Below, one piece after another: positions 23,037-32,738 of a DNA stretch of 64,000 nt. Within the stretch, counting starts at the first letter, position 1. Each line of letters starts with the position of its first letter. The DNA comes from Inhella proteolytica (lineage in GTDB: Bacteria > Pseudomonadota > Gammaproteobacteria > Burkholderiales > Burkholderiaceae_C): contig NZ_JAEDAK010000020.1 of assembly GCF_016093275.1 (NCBI RefSeq), positions 1 through 64,000 on the forward strand, in the 5' to 3' direction. The notes beneath the pieces were generated by a model that saw only the letters and a program-made list of their open reading frames with translations, made no database searches and was not told the origin of the DNA. The position numbers and the translations under genes are program-made.

Positions 23037-25801
23037 AGTGCGCGCACGGCGTCGCGGTGGCCGGCCAGCTCGCCCAGCGCGGCCTCGTCCAGGTGGGTGG
23101 GCTGCTCGTCCAGGCGCAGGCGGTGCTGGGCGCGGCGCAGTTCGCGGTAGGCGTCGGCCGCAGCGCGGCCGATGCCCGGGCCCAGCAGGCCGGCGGCTTC
23201 GGCCCGCTGCAGCAGGGCGATCAGGCCCTTGTTGGGGATCAGCTCGGGGTGGGCGGCGCTGTGCAGCAGCTGCAGGGCCTGCAGCGCGAACTCGGCGTCC
23301 AGCATGCCGCCGGGGCTGTGCTTGAGGTCGAAGCGGCCGGCGCGCACCGGGTGGGCCTGGCGCAACTTCTCGCGCATGGCCAGCACCTCGGCTTTCAACG
23401 CCGCGGGTTCGCGCGCGGCCTGCATCACCCCCTGGCGTACGGCCTCGAAGGGGGCTTCGAGCGCGGCGTCGCCGGCGCACCAGCGCGCCCGGGTGATGGC
23501 CTGGTGTTCCCAGGTCCAGGCGGTGTTGCTGCCGCGGCCTTCCTGGTAGGCGGCAAAGCTCTTCAGGCTGCTGACGAGCAGGCCGCTGTTGCCGTTCGGG
23601 CGCAGCGCGGTGTCGATGTCGAAGAGGCCGCCGGCGCGGGTCTGCAGCGTCAGCCAGGGCACCAGCTTGCGCACGAAATTCCCATACGCCTCGGGCGCGG
23701 CTTCGTCCTCGTCGTCGTAGAGGAACACGACGTCCAGATCGGAGCCGTAGCCGAGCTCCTTGCCACCGAGCTTGCCGTAGGCGATGACGGCAAAGCGCGG
23801 CTGCGCGCGGTGCGCCTTGCCGAGCTTCAACTGGCGCGCCCAGCACCAGTCGATCGCCGTTTGCAGCAGGGCGTCGGCCAGGGCGCTGAGGTCGTCGGCC
23901 ACCTCTTCCACGGTGATGCAGCCCTCGACGTCGCGCACCAGGGTGCGGAACACCTCGGCATGGTGGGCGCGGCGCAGCGCGTCCAGCAGGGATTCCTCGT
24001 CGTCCTCGCCGGCGCGCACCCAGGCCTCGTGGCGCTCGGCCAGCTCCTGGCGGAAGGCGGCGGGCTCGAAACGTTCGTGCAGCAGGCGCACATCGGCCAG
24101 CTCGTCGATGACGCCGGGGTGCTGCATCAGGTAGCGCATCGGCCAGCGGGCGAGACCCAGCAGGCGCAGCAATCGCGTCAGCACGGCCGGGCGTTCGATC
24201 AGCAGGGCCAGGTAGGCCTCGCGGCGCAGCAGGGGTTCGACCCAGTCGACGAAGCGCGCCGCCGCCGCGGCCTCGCAATGGCCCTGCGCCACCTGCTGGG
24301 CAGCGCGCTGGAACAACTGGGCCAGGCGCTGCTGGGCGGTTTCCTTCAGGCCCTGCACGCGCGGCTGCTGCGCAAAGGCGCGCACCGCCGCCTGCAGGGG
24401 TTCGGGCAGGGCGGCCAGGAAGTCTTCGCTGGTCAGACTGGCCGGGGCGCCGCAGCTGCCGGGTTTGCAGGGCCCGCCGGGCGCGCGACCCTCGTGCAGC
24501 AGGGCGTCGAACTCGGCCGCCACGCGCTCGCGGGTTTCGCACAGGCGCTCGAACAGCGGGCAGCTGGCGTGCTCCTCGAAGCCCTGGCAGGGCTTGGCCT
24601 CGGTGCGCTGCAGGCCCAGGGTCTGGGCGATCCAGCGCAGGTCCTCGATGGCGCCAGGCAGGCAGTGGGTCTGCTGATCGTCCAGGTACTGGATGCGGTG
24701 CTCGACCTGGCGCAGGAACTCGTAGTCGCCCGCCAGCAGGCGCGCGGCCTCGGGTTTCATCAGGCCGGCGGCGGCCAGGCGGTCCAGGGCTTTCAGCGTG
24801 GAGCGGGTGCGGATCTCGGGGAACTGGCCGCCGCGAACCACCTGCAGCAGCTGGACGATGAACTCGATCTCGCGGATGCCGCCGCGGCTGAGCTTGACGT
24901 CATTGGCGCGCTCGGGCCGGCCGGCGGCGCGGCGCTGCGCCTCCTCGCGGATCATGCGGTGGATCTGGCGCAGGCCCTCGAACACCGAGTAATCGAGGTA
25001 CCGGCGGTACACAAAGGGCGTGACGAGCTGGCTGAGCTGCTGCGCGCGCTTCAAGGTGTCGGGGTCGCGCGGCGCCACCACCCGGCTCTTCAGCCAGGCC
25101 AGGCGTTCCCACTCGCGGCCCTGGGCGTAGAAGTAGGTTTCCAGCGCGGCCAGGCTGCAGGCCGGCGGGCCGCTGTTGCCGTTGGGGCGCAGCGCCAGGT
25201 CCATGCGGAAGACCTGGCCGTCCTCGGTCACGTCACCGATCAGGGTGGTCAGGCGCTTGGCCACGCGGCCGAAGTACTCGGCGGCGCTCAAGCTCACCGG
25301 GCCGTCGCTGTCGCCGTCTTCCTCGTACACATAGATGAGGTCGATGTCGGACGAGACGTTCAGCTCGCGCGCGCCCAGCTTGCCCATGCCCAGCACCCAG
25401 AAGGCGACCTCCTGGCCCTCGGCATTGCGCAGCCGGCCGTGGCGCTCGGCCAGCTCGGTGCGGGCGGCCTGCACGGCGATGTCCAGCGTCACCTCGGCCA
25501 GCAGGGTCATGGCGCTGGTCACCCCGGCCAGCGGCAGCTGGCCCGCGCAATCCAGCGTGGCCAGGCGCTCCAGCCAGAGCTGGCGCGCCACGCGCAGCGC
25601 GGCGGGCAGGGGGCGGCCCTGGCGTTCCAGCGTGCGGACGAGGGCGCGCAGCGCGGCCTCATCCGGCGCGCCGGGCGGCAGCAGGGCCAATTCGGCCGCA
25701 TAACGGCGCCGGATGCGCTGCACGAACCGGCTGTGCGCGGCGGCGTCCTCGCACTCGGCTGCGCCAGCGTTCAGCGGCGACACTTCGGCCCCTGACCCCA
25801 T
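23012..25801 (-). CDS. glnE: Bifunctional glutamine synthetase adenylyltransferase/deadenylylase GlnE
   Basis: This 929-residue protein is close to the usual length of about 945. Two nucleotidyltransferase domains each carry the metal-binding motif: NVSSDIDLIYVYEEDG near residue 150 and GYGSDLDVVFLYDDEDE in the second half. FWVLGMGKLGARELN precedes the first, and GLFDIDTALRPNGNSG and a GlnD-UTase-like helical region follow. It adds or removes AMP on glutamine synthetase according to PII signals. The ATG at 25801 is chosen because upstream in-frame codons are low-complexity. This ATG shares bases with the ATG of the divergent yhdP gene. Confidence 0.94.
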   Translation of the reverse strand: MGSGAEVSPLNAGAAECEDAAAHSRFVQRIRRRYAAELALLPPGAPDEAALRALVRTLERQGRPLPAALRVARQLWLERLATLDCAGQLPLAGVTSAMTLLAEVTLDIAVQAARTELAERHGRLRNAEGQEVAFWVLGMGKLGARELNVSSDIDLIYVYEEDGDSDGPVSLSAAEYFGRVAKRLTTLIGDVTEDGQVFRMDLALRPNGNSGPPACSLAALETYFYAQGREWERLAWLKSRVVAPRDPDTLKRAQQLSQLVTPFVYRRYLDYSVFEGLRQIHRMIREEAQRRAAGRPERANDVKLSRGGIREIEFIVQLLQVVRGGQFPEIRTRSTLKALDRLAAAGLMKPEAARLLAGDYEFLRQVEHRIQYLDDQQTHCLPGAIEDLRWIAQTLGLQRTEAKPCQGFEEHASCPLFERLCETRERVAAEFDALLHEGRAPGGPCKPGSCGAPASLTSEDFLAALPEPLQAAVRAFAQQPRVQGLKETAQQRLAQLFQRAAQQVAQGHCEAAAAARFVDWVEPLLRREAYLALLIERPAVLTRLLRLLGLARWPMRYLMQHPGVIDELADVRLLHERFEPAAFRQELAERHEAWVRAGEDDEESLLDALRRAHHAEVFRTLVRDVEGCITVEEVADDLSALADALLQTAIDWCWARQLKLGKAHRAQPRFAVIAYGKLGGKELGYGSDLDVVFLYDDEDEAAPEAYGNFVRKLVPWLTLQTRAGGLFDIDTALRPNGNSGLLVSSLKSFAAYQEGRGSNTAWTWEHQAITRARWCAGDAALEAPFEAVRQGVMQAAREPAALKAEVLAMREKLRQAHPVRAGRFDLKHSPGGMLDAEFALQALQLLHSAAHPELIPNKGLIALLQRAEAAGLLGPGIGRAAADAYRELRRAQHRLRLDEQPTHLDEAALGELAGHRDAVRALWAAVFPA

Positions 25802-28800
25802 GTCCTCTGTCCTGTCCAAGATTGCTGCGGCCTCGCATCGCCCCGCCCGCTGGCTGCGCCGCGGCCTGCGGGCATTGCTGTGGGCGGTGCTGGGTCTGTG
25901 GTTTGTCTTGCTCAGCCTGTGGCTGATCCTGCACTGGGCGATTCTGCCGAACGTGGACCGCTGGCGCCCCGAGCTGGAACAGCGCGCCACAAGCTGGTTG
26001 GGGTCTTCGGTGCGCATTGGGGCGATCGAGGTGCGCACGGCCGGTTGGATCCCGGCGCTCGATCTACGCGAGGTGCAGCTGCTGGACGCCGCCGGCCGGC
26101 CGGCGCTGCGCCTGCCGCGCGTCACCGCCGCGCTCTCGGCGCGCTCGCTGCTGACCTTCACGCCGCGCCTGGAGCAGCTCTACCTGCATGAACCCGAGCT
26201 GGAGCTGCGCCGCGACGCGCAGGGCCAGATCTGGGTGGCCGGCCAGCGCCTGCGCACCGAAGGCGCCGCCGAGGACACCCGCCTGGCCGACTGGCTGCTG
26301 CGCCAGCACGAGTTCGCCATCCAAGGCGGCCGCCTGCGCTGGGTGGACGAAACCCGCGCTGCCGAGCCCCTGGTGCTGCAGGGCGTGGACCTGCTGTGGC
26401 GCAACGGCCTGCGCCGCCACGAGCTGCGCATCGACGCCGTGCCCCCGCCCGGCTGGGGCGAGCGCCTGAGCCTGCGCGCCCGCGTGACGCAACCCTTCCT
26501 GGCCCGGCCGAGCGACTGGAAGCGCTGGAACGGCCTGTTCTACGCCGAGCTGCCGCGCGCCCGCGTGGCCGAGCTGCGCCGCCACCTCAGCCTGCCCTTC
26601 GACCTGAACGAGGGCGACGGCGCCCTGCGCTTCTGGGCCGAGCTGAAGCAAGGCAGCCTGCACAGCGCCGACCTGGACCTGGCCCTGCGCGCCGTGGCCC
26701 TGCGGCTGACGCCGCGCGTGCAGCCGCTGCAGCTGGCCGATCTGCAAACCCGCATCAGCTGGAGCCAGCAGCCCCAGGGCACGCGCTGGCAGCTGCGCGG
26801 CCTGCGCTTTCAGCTGCAGGATGGGGAGGGCCCGGCGCAGCACTGGGCGCCCAGCCAGCTCACCCTGAGCCTGCAGCATCCGGCCAGTCGCGGCCTGTGG
26901 CAGCCGCTGGCCCCCGGCAGCCTGCAGGGCGGCCAGCTGCAGGCTGACCGCCTGGACCTGGGCCTGCTGGCCGCCTTGGCCGAACGCCTGCCCCTGGGCG
27001 AGGCCCTGCACCGGGAGCTGCAGAGCCGCCAGCCGCAGGGTCGCGTGAACCAGCTGCTGGCGGAGTGGCAGGGCAGCCTGGACGCCCCCACGCAGTGGCG
27101 CGTGGATGCCAGCGCCGAGGGCCTGGCCTGGGCCGCGCTGCCCGCCAGCGCCGCACCCGACGGCAGGCCCGGCCTGGGCCAGCCCGGCCTGCAGGGCGCG
27201 GCGCTGAGCCTGAACGCCAGCGAGCAGGGCGGGCAGGCACGCATCAGCCTGCGCGAGGGCCATGTGGCCTGGCCCGGCCTGCTGGCCGACGAGCAACTGC
27301 CGCTGGAGCAGGCGCAGCTGCAGCTGCAATGGCAACGCCAGGCCGACAGCTGGGACGTTCAGCTGCGCCAGGCCAAGCTGCGCACCGCCGACGGCCACCT
27401 CGAACTGGACGGCCGCTGGCGCAGCGCGGGCCCGAACGACCCCAAGCGCCACGGCCACTTGGAGCTGAACGCCAAGCTGCCGCGGCTGGACGTGCGCGCT
27501 CTGCCACGCTACCTGCCGCTGCCGCTGGACGCCGGCGTGCGCCGCTACCTGGCCGAATCCCTGCAGGCCGGCGAGGCCCGCCAGGTGCAGCTCACGCTCA
27601 AGGGCGCGCTGGACGACTTCCCCTTCGAACACGGCGGCGGCGTGTTCAAGGTCACGGCCAAGGCCCAGGGCCTGCGCTACGCCTTCGTGCCCAGCCATGG
27701 CGCCGACGAGCGCGGCCCCGCCTACCAATCTCCCTGGCCGGCGCTGGAGGAGCTCAATGGCGAGCTGAGCTTCGAAGGCCCGGGCATGCGCATCAAGAAC
27801 GCCCGCACCAAGGTGGGCAATCTGGAAGCGCAGGTGACGCAGGCCGTGGTAGCCCACCTGGGGCGCGAGCCGGTGATGAAGATCGACGGCAGCTGGAAGG
27901 GCCCGGCCCAGGACGCGCTGCAGTTCATGCGCAACACTCCCATCGGCGGCTGGACCGGCCACGCGCTCGGCCTGGCCCAGGCCAGCGGCCCCGTGGCCGG
28001 CAAGCTGGCGCTGCAGATCCCCCTGCAGCACCCCGAGCGCACCACCGTTCAGGGCAATGTGCAGCTGGCCGGCAACGAGCTGCGCCTGCGCCCCGACCTG
28101 CCGCCCTTCCAGAACGTGCGCGCCCGGGCCGAGTTCACCGAAGGCGGGCTGCAGATCCCCAGCGCCCAGGCGCGCTGGCTGGGCGGCGAGCTGAAGGTCG
28201 AGGGCGGCAGCCAGGCGGACCGCAGCCTGCTGCTGCGCGCGCAAGGCAGCGCCAGCGCCGAAGGCCTGAAGGCCGCCACCGAGTTCGGCCCCATGGTCAG
28301 CGGCCTGGCCGCCAAGCTGAACGGGCTCACGCCCTTCCAGTTCCAGGGCGTGTGGAACGCCCAGGGCAGCGAGCTCAGCCTGCAAAGCCCCCTCACCGGC
28401 CTGGGCGCCAGCCTGCCCGAGCCCTTCGCCAAGCCGGCCGAAGCCAGCTGGCCGCTGCAGCTGAGCTGGCGCACCGACGTGCAGCGGGTGGACCGCCTGC
28501 GCATCGCCCTGGGCCCGCACCAGGGCCTGCTGGAACGCGCGCCCGGCCAGGCCCTGCGCGGCAGCCTGCGCGTGGGCTCCGGGCCCGAACCCAGCCTGCC
28601 CGAGCAGGGCCTGTGGCTGAACCTGAACCTGCCGCGCATCGACCTGGACGCCTGGCGCGCCGTGCTGCACGGCCTGGGCCCGCAGGGCGCCGGCGCCGGC
28701 GTGGCGCCCAGCCGCATCGCGCTCAACACCCCCGAGCTGCGCGTGGCCGGCCGCGTGCTGCGCGACATCAGCGCCGCCGCCAGCCGCGAGATGGAAGTGG

Positions 28801-29852
28801 CCGGGCGGCCGGTGTGGCGCTTCACGCTGCAGTCGCAGCCCATCAGCGGCTATGCGGAATGGCAGGAAGGCGGCAGCGCCGGCCAGCCCGGCCAGCTGCT
28901 GGCGCGCCTGGCGCGGCTTTCGCTGCCCAAGAGCGAGGCCGCGCGCGCCGACCAGGCGCTGGACGAAGCCAGCGGCCCCCTGCCCGGCCTGGACCTGGTG
29001 GTGGACGACTTCGAGCTGCGCGGCATGAAGCTGGGCCGGCTGGAGGTCAAGGCCACCGGCGCGCCAGCCGGCCAGCCCTGGTCGCTCGCCCATCTGGGGC
29101 TGCAGCACCCGGACGCCACCCTCAAGGCCCAGGGCGCCTGGCGCCCGCAGAGCCACCGCACCGAGCTGGACTGGCAGCTGGAGCTGGCCAACAGCGGCAG
29201 CTGGCTGGCCAATCTGGGCCTGCCCGACACCGTGCGCGGCGGCCAGGGCGAGCTCAAGGGGCGCCTGAGCTGGCGCGGCTCGCCGCTCAGCTTCGACATC
29301 CCCAACCTCGACGGCCAGTTCAGCGTGCAGCTGGGCGCCGGCCAGTTCCTGAAGGCCCAGCCGGGCGCGGCGCGCCTGCTCGGCGTGCTCAGCCTGCAAT
29401 CCCTGCCGCGCCGCCTGCTGTTCGACTGGCGCGACGTCTTCGCCGACGGCTTCGCCTTCGACGACTTCGGCGGCGACGTGCAGATCGAGCGCGGCATCGC
29501 GCGCAGCAGCAACTTGCGCATGCGCGGCCCGCAGGCCAGCGTGCTGATGGACGGCAAGGCCGACCTGCTGCGCGAAACCGCCGACTTCAAGGTGCTGATG
29601 GTGCCGGACGTCAATGCCGGCGGCGCCTCGCTGGCCTATGCCGCCATCAACCCCGCTGTGGGCCTGACCACCTTCCTGGCCCAGCTGATCCTGCGCCGGC
29701 CCATCGCCGCCGCCGGCACCCAGCAGTTCCACATCACCGGCCCCTGGGCCGACCCGAAGGTGGAGAAGCTCGACAAGCCCGAGATCCCGGGCGCGCCGAC
29801 GCCGCCCGCCGCCGCCCCAGCAGCCTCTGCCACCGCCTCCGCCCCGAAGTGA
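25800..29852 (+). CDS. yhdP: YhdP family AsmA-like lipid-transport protein
   Basis: This 1350-residue protein has one N-terminal transmembrane helix (about residues 28-50, LWAVLGLWFVLLSLWLILHW) and a very long periplasmic part of repeated beta-strand units, the YhdP/TIGR02099 layout. The C-terminal DUF3971/AsmA-like region has FQVQLGAGQFLKAQPGAARLLGVL with FSVQ, then LLFDWRDVFADGFAFDDFGGD and ADFKVLMVPDVNAGGASL. YhdP-type proteins span the periplasm as bridges that move phospholipids to the outer membrane. Its ATG overlaps the divergent glnE start. A nitrilase-family gene follows after five bases. The glnE-yhdP-nit order is common in betaproteobacteria. Confidence 0.93.
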   Translation: MSSVLSKIAAASHRPARWLRRGLRALLWAVLGLWFVLLSLWLILHWAILPNVDRWRPELEQRATSWLGSSVRIGAIEVRTAGWIPALDLREVQLLDAAGRPALRLPRVTAALSARSLLTFTPRLEQLYLHEPELELRRDAQGQIWVAGQRLRTEGAAEDTRLADWLLRQHEFAIQGGRLRWVDETRAAEPLVLQGVDLLWRNGLRRHELRIDAVPPPGWGERLSLRARVTQPFLARPSDWKRWNGLFYAELPRARVAELRRHLSLPFDLNEGDGALRFWAELKQGSLHSADLDLALRAVALRLTPRVQPLQLADLQTRISWSQQPQGTRWQLRGLRFQLQDGEGPAQHWAPSQLTLSLQHPASRGLWQPLAPGSLQGGQLQADRLDLGLLAALAERLPLGEALHRELQSRQPQGRVNQLLAEWQGSLDAPTQWRVDASAEGLAWAALPASAAPDGRPGLGQPGLQGAALSLNASEQGGQARISLREGHVAWPGLLADEQLPLEQAQLQLQWQRQADSWDVQLRQAKLRTADGHLELDGRWRSAGPNDPKRHGHLELNAKLPRLDVRALPRYLPLPLDAGVRRYLAESLQAGEARQVQLTLKGALDDFPFEHGGGVFKVTAKAQGLRYAFVPSHGADERGPAYQSPWPALEELNGELSFEGPGMRIKNARTKVGNLEAQVTQAVVAHLGREPVMKIDGSWKGPAQDALQFMRNTPIGGWTGHALGLAQASGPVAGKLALQIPLQHPERTTVQGNVQLAGNELRLRPDLPPFQNVRARAEFTEGGLQIPSAQARWLGGELKVEGGSQADRSLLLRAQGSASAEGLKAATEFGPMVSGLAAKLNGLTPFQFQGVWNAQGSELSLQSPLTGLGASLPEPFAKPAEASWPLQLSWRTDVQRVDRLRIALGPHQGLLERAPGQALRGSLRVGSGPEPSLPEQGLWLNLNLPRIDLDAWRAVLHGLGPQGAGAGVAPSRIALNTPELRVAGRVLRDISAAASREMEVAGRPVWRFTLQSQPISGYAEWQEGGSAGQPGQLLARLARLSLPKSEAARADQALDEASGPLPGLDLVVDDFELRGMKLGRLEVKATGAPAGQPWSLAHLGLQHPDATLKAQGAWRPQSHRTELDWQLELANSGSWLANLGLPDTVRGGQGELKGRLSWRGSPLSFDIPNLDGQFSVQLGAGQFLKAQPGAARLLGVLSLQSLPRRLLFDWRDVFADGFAFDDFGGDVQIERGIARSSNLRMRGPQASVLMDGKADLLRETADFKVLMVPDVNAGGASLAYAAINPAVGLTTFLAQLILRRPIAAAGTQQFHITGPWADPKVEKLDKPEIPGAPTPPAAAPAASATASAPK

Positions 29853-29857
29853 ACGCC

Positions 29858-30652
29858 ATGAAAGTCGCCGCCATTCAGCTCGTCTCCACCCCGCGCGCTG
29901 CCGACAACCTGGCCCGCGCCGCCCACTGGGTCGGCGAGGCCGCCGCCGCCGGCGCCCAGTTCGTGGCCCTGCCCGAATACTTCTGCCTGATGGGCCAGCA
30001 GGACGAGGACAAGCTCGGCATCGCCGAGACCCTGGACACCCCCGGCGTCATCCAGCACACCCTGCGCGACCTCGCGCGCGGCCACGGCATCTGGCTGCTC
30101 GGCGGCACCCTGCCGCTGCGCGCCGCCAGCGGCAAGGTCACTAACACCAGCCTCGCCTACGCCCCCGACGGCCACCTCGCCGCCCGCTACGACAAGATCC
30201 ACCTCTTCAGCTTCAACAGCGGCCTGGGCGAGAGCTACGACGAAGGCCGCGTGCAGCAGGCCGGCCAGCAACCCGTCGCCTTCGACCTGGGCGGCTGGCG
30301 CACCGGGCTGTCGATCTGCTACGACCTGCGCTTCCCCGAGCTCTACCGCGCCCTCGCCCCCGAACTGATCTGCGCCCCTTCCGCCTTCACCCACACCACC
30401 GGCAAAGCCCATTGGGAGCTGCTGCTGCGCGCCCGCGCGGTAGAGAACCTGGCCTATGTGGTGGCCCCGGCCCAGGGCGGCACGCACGAGAACGGCCGCA
30501 AGACCTGGGGGCACACGATGATCGTGGACCCCTGGGGTGAAGTGCTGGCTGATGTGCCGGAAGGGGAAGGGATGGCGGTGGCGACGTTGGAGCGGCGGCG
30601 GCTGGAGGCGGTGCGCAAGGCGCTGCCTTGTTTGCAGCATCGGCGGCTTTGA
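29858..30652 (+). CDS. Nitrilase-superfamily amidase (Nit1-like, probable deaminated glutathione amidase)
   Basis: This 264-residue cytoplasmic enzyme carries the catalytic triad of the carbon-nitrogen hydrolase family: Glu40 (FVALPEYF), Lys113 (YDKIHLF) and Cys154 (LSICYDLRFPELY). Segments such as GHTMIVDPWGEVL and RARAVENLAYVVAPAQGG are typical of Nit1, which removes the amide of deaminated glutathione as a repair reaction. Close relatives with other omega-amidase substrates cannot be excluded. It starts five bases after yhdP, probably as part of the same transcript. Confidence 0.9.
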   Translation: MKVAAIQLVSTPRAADNLARAAHWVGEAAAAGAQFVALPEYFCLMGQQDEDKLGIAETLDTPGVIQHTLRDLARGHGIWLLGGTLPLRAASGKVTNTSLAYAPDGHLAARYDKIHLFSFNSGLGESYDEGRVQQAGQQPVAFDLGGWRTGLSICYDLRFPELYRALAPELICAPSAFTHTTGKAHWELLLRARAVENLAYVVAPAQGGTHENGRKTWGHTMIVDPWGEVLADVPEGEGMAVATLERRRLEAVRKALPCLQHRRL

Positions 30653-30710
30653 AGGCAGCCGCGAAGCGGCGTGTGGGCTGACACGCCGGGTGCGTTGGCA
30701 CGCTTTGGTT

Positions 30711-31631
30711 TTAACCCCCGCCTGGGCCGAGTAGCTCGGCCCAGCGTTGCTCACGCATCAAGCGCTCGAGTTGTGCCACGCGGGCCAGAGCCTGCTCTCG
30801 CTCAGCATCAGAAAGCACCATGGTGCTTGGACACACATACTCGACAGCGCAGCGTCGCAGCGTGCGCAAAGACTGAGGTTCGTTGGGAAATCCGGTCAAG
30901 CGCTGATAGAGCTCGTTTCGCACGAGCGCAAGCTGTGCAGACGTCAAGCCCTGCAGTTGCGGCAGCCTGCTCTCAGCGACCCGATCCAACCAGGCGTCAA
31001 AGGCAGCCGAGTACTTGGGCGGATTGGCCAACACCTGCCGGATGGCGGACCGGTAGTAATCGATGTAGCGCTCTTTCGGCCGGTCGCGAACCCATGCCGC
31101 CAGATTCCCTTTCAGCTTGACATGCTGTTTCAGAAAGGCAGTTGGGTCGGCGATCTGGCTTTGATTGCAGTAGCCCAACAGACTCTGCTTCGCCTGCTTC
31201 ATTTCAAGTTGCAGCTGTTCCGCCCGGCTCTTATCACCATCGAAAAAGCCCGCCAACGCCAAGTCCTCAGCAGAGAGCGAAGGACTCTCCTTTCCAACCG
31301 AGCAGGCGACTACAGCCACCAGCGCGATGTAGTTGTTGTCTGGGTCGCTCGACGCGGCCGCCTTCCTCAGCAGCTCATCAAGCGGGATACGCGTACTGGC
31401 GGCACTGCCATCGAGATTGAACTGCAGCTCGATCGCCGGCGTCGCAGAACTCGGGGCCGGCCTCTCATCCAATTGACGGACGGTTTCGGCCGCCATCGGT
31501 CCGGATTGGACAGCCGGCGGCTTCGTAATGACGACGCTAGGTTGAGGCTGGGCCCGCCACAACAACCATCCAACCAAGAAAATGCAGGCGCCACCGAATA
31601 GCGCTCTAGCAATTCTCATTCGCCACCGCAC
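30711..31631 (-). CDS. Membrane-anchored hypothetical protein, cysteine paralogue A
   Basis: This 306-residue protein has one N-terminal membrane segment (about residues 8-26, ALFGGACIFLVGWLLW), a Pro/Ser linker, and a periplasmic domain of mostly helical character. Conserved-looking cysteines are at VAVVACS, LLGYCNQS and the pair RRCAVEYVC (C-x5-C). The start is taken as the GTG at 31631 because the next gene's product also begins xRWR; an ATG four codons later is possible. The gene is less GC-rich than its neighbours. No family is recognised. It is the last gene of a three-gene minus-strand block, 183 bp from the next gene. A 10-bp hairpin stem (30722-30744) lies in its last codons. Confidence 0.65.
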   Translation of the reverse strand: MRWRMRIARALFGGACIFLVGWLLWRAQPQPSVVITKPPAVQSGPMAAETVRQLDERPAPSSATPAIELQFNLDGSAASTRIPLDELLRKAAASSDPDNNYIALVAVVACSVGKESPSLSAEDLALAGFFDGDKSRAEQLQLEMKQAKQSLLGYCNQSQIADPTAFLKQHVKLKGNLAAWVRDRPKERYIDYYRSAIRQVLANPPKYSAAFDAWLDRVAESRLPQLQGLTSAQLALVRNELYQRLTGFPNEPQSLRTLRRCAVEYVCPSTMVLSDAEREQALARVAQLERLMREQRWAELLGPGGG

Positions 31632-31814
31632 ATATCACCCATGCACGGATCTCGTGCCTTGGTTGGCTGGTCGGCTTGCTGACCGAGGCGCAATGATCAT
31701 CGCGTGAACAAGTATCCAATCGGAATCAAGCCTCCATCGGAGGCCTGCCTGATCAATCAGTCGCCGCAATTTAGGCGTCAGTCAGAAGACGAATTGCGTC
31801 TTGCTGAAGATGTT

Positions 31815-32738
31815 TCATCGACCTTTCCTTTCACGCAAAATCGGACGAACATCTCCACTGCGAAATGCTGCTTCCATTTCTGCAGCCAAAACCAATATCT
31901 GTTGACGCGTCTTTTCGTCAAAATCCCTCGGACTGACCGCAGCTATAGCATATTCAGCGCCGCAAGATCCGAATAGAAAGCAGGAGCGCATCAATCGGAC
32001 ATCCTCCGATGCCATTTCGGGTGTCGATGTGGCCCTCAATATCGCCAACGATACTGCTGTATCAAATACTTCGGATTGCTCACCCCAATAAACGCCATCC
32101 CACGTTCTTGAAATAAGAAGAGGCCTAGCAGCTAGATTTGCAAGGTGTCCTTGCGAAGCCGCCTCTTCAAGCGCCGACTGAAACGATCTAGAGTCGCGCA
32201 TGGCACTTACGGTGATCGCTGCGTCTTGAAAGGACTTGCCGTAAGCATCATCAGCCAACGGATCTTTGGCCACCCCATTCAATGCGCCACACTTTTGTTG
32301 AATTCGATCGCGCGCCTGCAGTCTGATTCCGAAATCAGGGGAGTTCTCCTGACCGAGCAGTGGATTCTCCTTCGAATTGTCTTGCGCAAGCTGGACCGCA
32401 AAGTTTGCCTCCATGCAGTACATGTAAATTGCACGCGCTGCCGCGTAGCCGCCCATCTGCCGAGAGTTACGGAAGGCTTCAGCTATCGGATACAAGTTGG
32501 GTTCGGCGAGCGCTATAAACCAGTCCGGTTTCATCCGCTGCTCGGGCAGCTCAATGCGCGAGGATTCTCTGAGCGATGTCTGCTCGCTCGGAGTCGAGGA
32601 GGCGGCCGGCGAGTGCAGTTTCGGGGGGGCCTGCTCAAGTTGAAGGCGTGGCGCTTCTCCTGGGCGGAGCAAGAAATAAATTGCAACTACCGCAACAACT
32701 GCGCCGGCAACCAGCCAATTAAATAAACGCCACCTCAT
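31815..32738 (-). CDS. Membrane-anchored hypothetical protein, cysteine paralogue B
   Basis: This 307-residue protein starts MRWRLFNWLVAGAVVAVVAIYF, a single anchor followed by a Pro/Ser-rich linker to about residue 65 and a helical periplasmic domain. Cysteines occur at AIYMYCMEANFA, RIQQKCGAL and the pair RSCFLFGSC (C-x5-C), the same order and last spacing as in the 30711-31631 protein. The C-terminal helix pattern (DEKTRQQILVLAAEMEAAFR) also resembles that protein's (DAEREQALARVAQLERLMRE). I therefore read the two as distant paralogues. Base composition is clearly AT-richer than the chromosome around it. Its ATG overlaps the stop of the upstream gene by four bases. The function is unknown. 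Confidence 0.65.
   Translation of the reverse strand: MRWRLFNWLVAGAVVAVVAIYFLLRPGEAPRLQLEQAPPKLHSPAASSTPSEQTSLRESSRIELPEQRMKPDWFIALAEPNLYPIAEAFRNSRQMGGYAAARAIYMYCMEANFAVQLAQDNSKENPLLGQENSPDFGIRLQARDRIQQKCGALNGVAKDPLADDAYGKSFQDAAITVSAMRDSRSFQSALEEAASQGHLANLAARPLLISRTWDGVYWGEQSEVFDTAVSLAILRATSTPEMASEDVRLMRSCFLFGSCGAEYAIAAVSPRDFDEKTRQQILVLAAEMEAAFRSGDVRPILRERKGR

Noticed and set aside
26064-29732. A very long open frame on the minus strand opposite yhdP
   Set aside because: It is antisense to a clear YhdP protein, made of low-complexity Ala/Gly/Gln/Leu sequence with no domain; high GC keeps the frame open.
30722-30744. 10-bp perfect hairpin stem as a terminator between nit and the accessory block
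   Set aside because: It lies within the last codons of the minus-strand gene and has no T run on either side; it may still help to end transcription but is not called.
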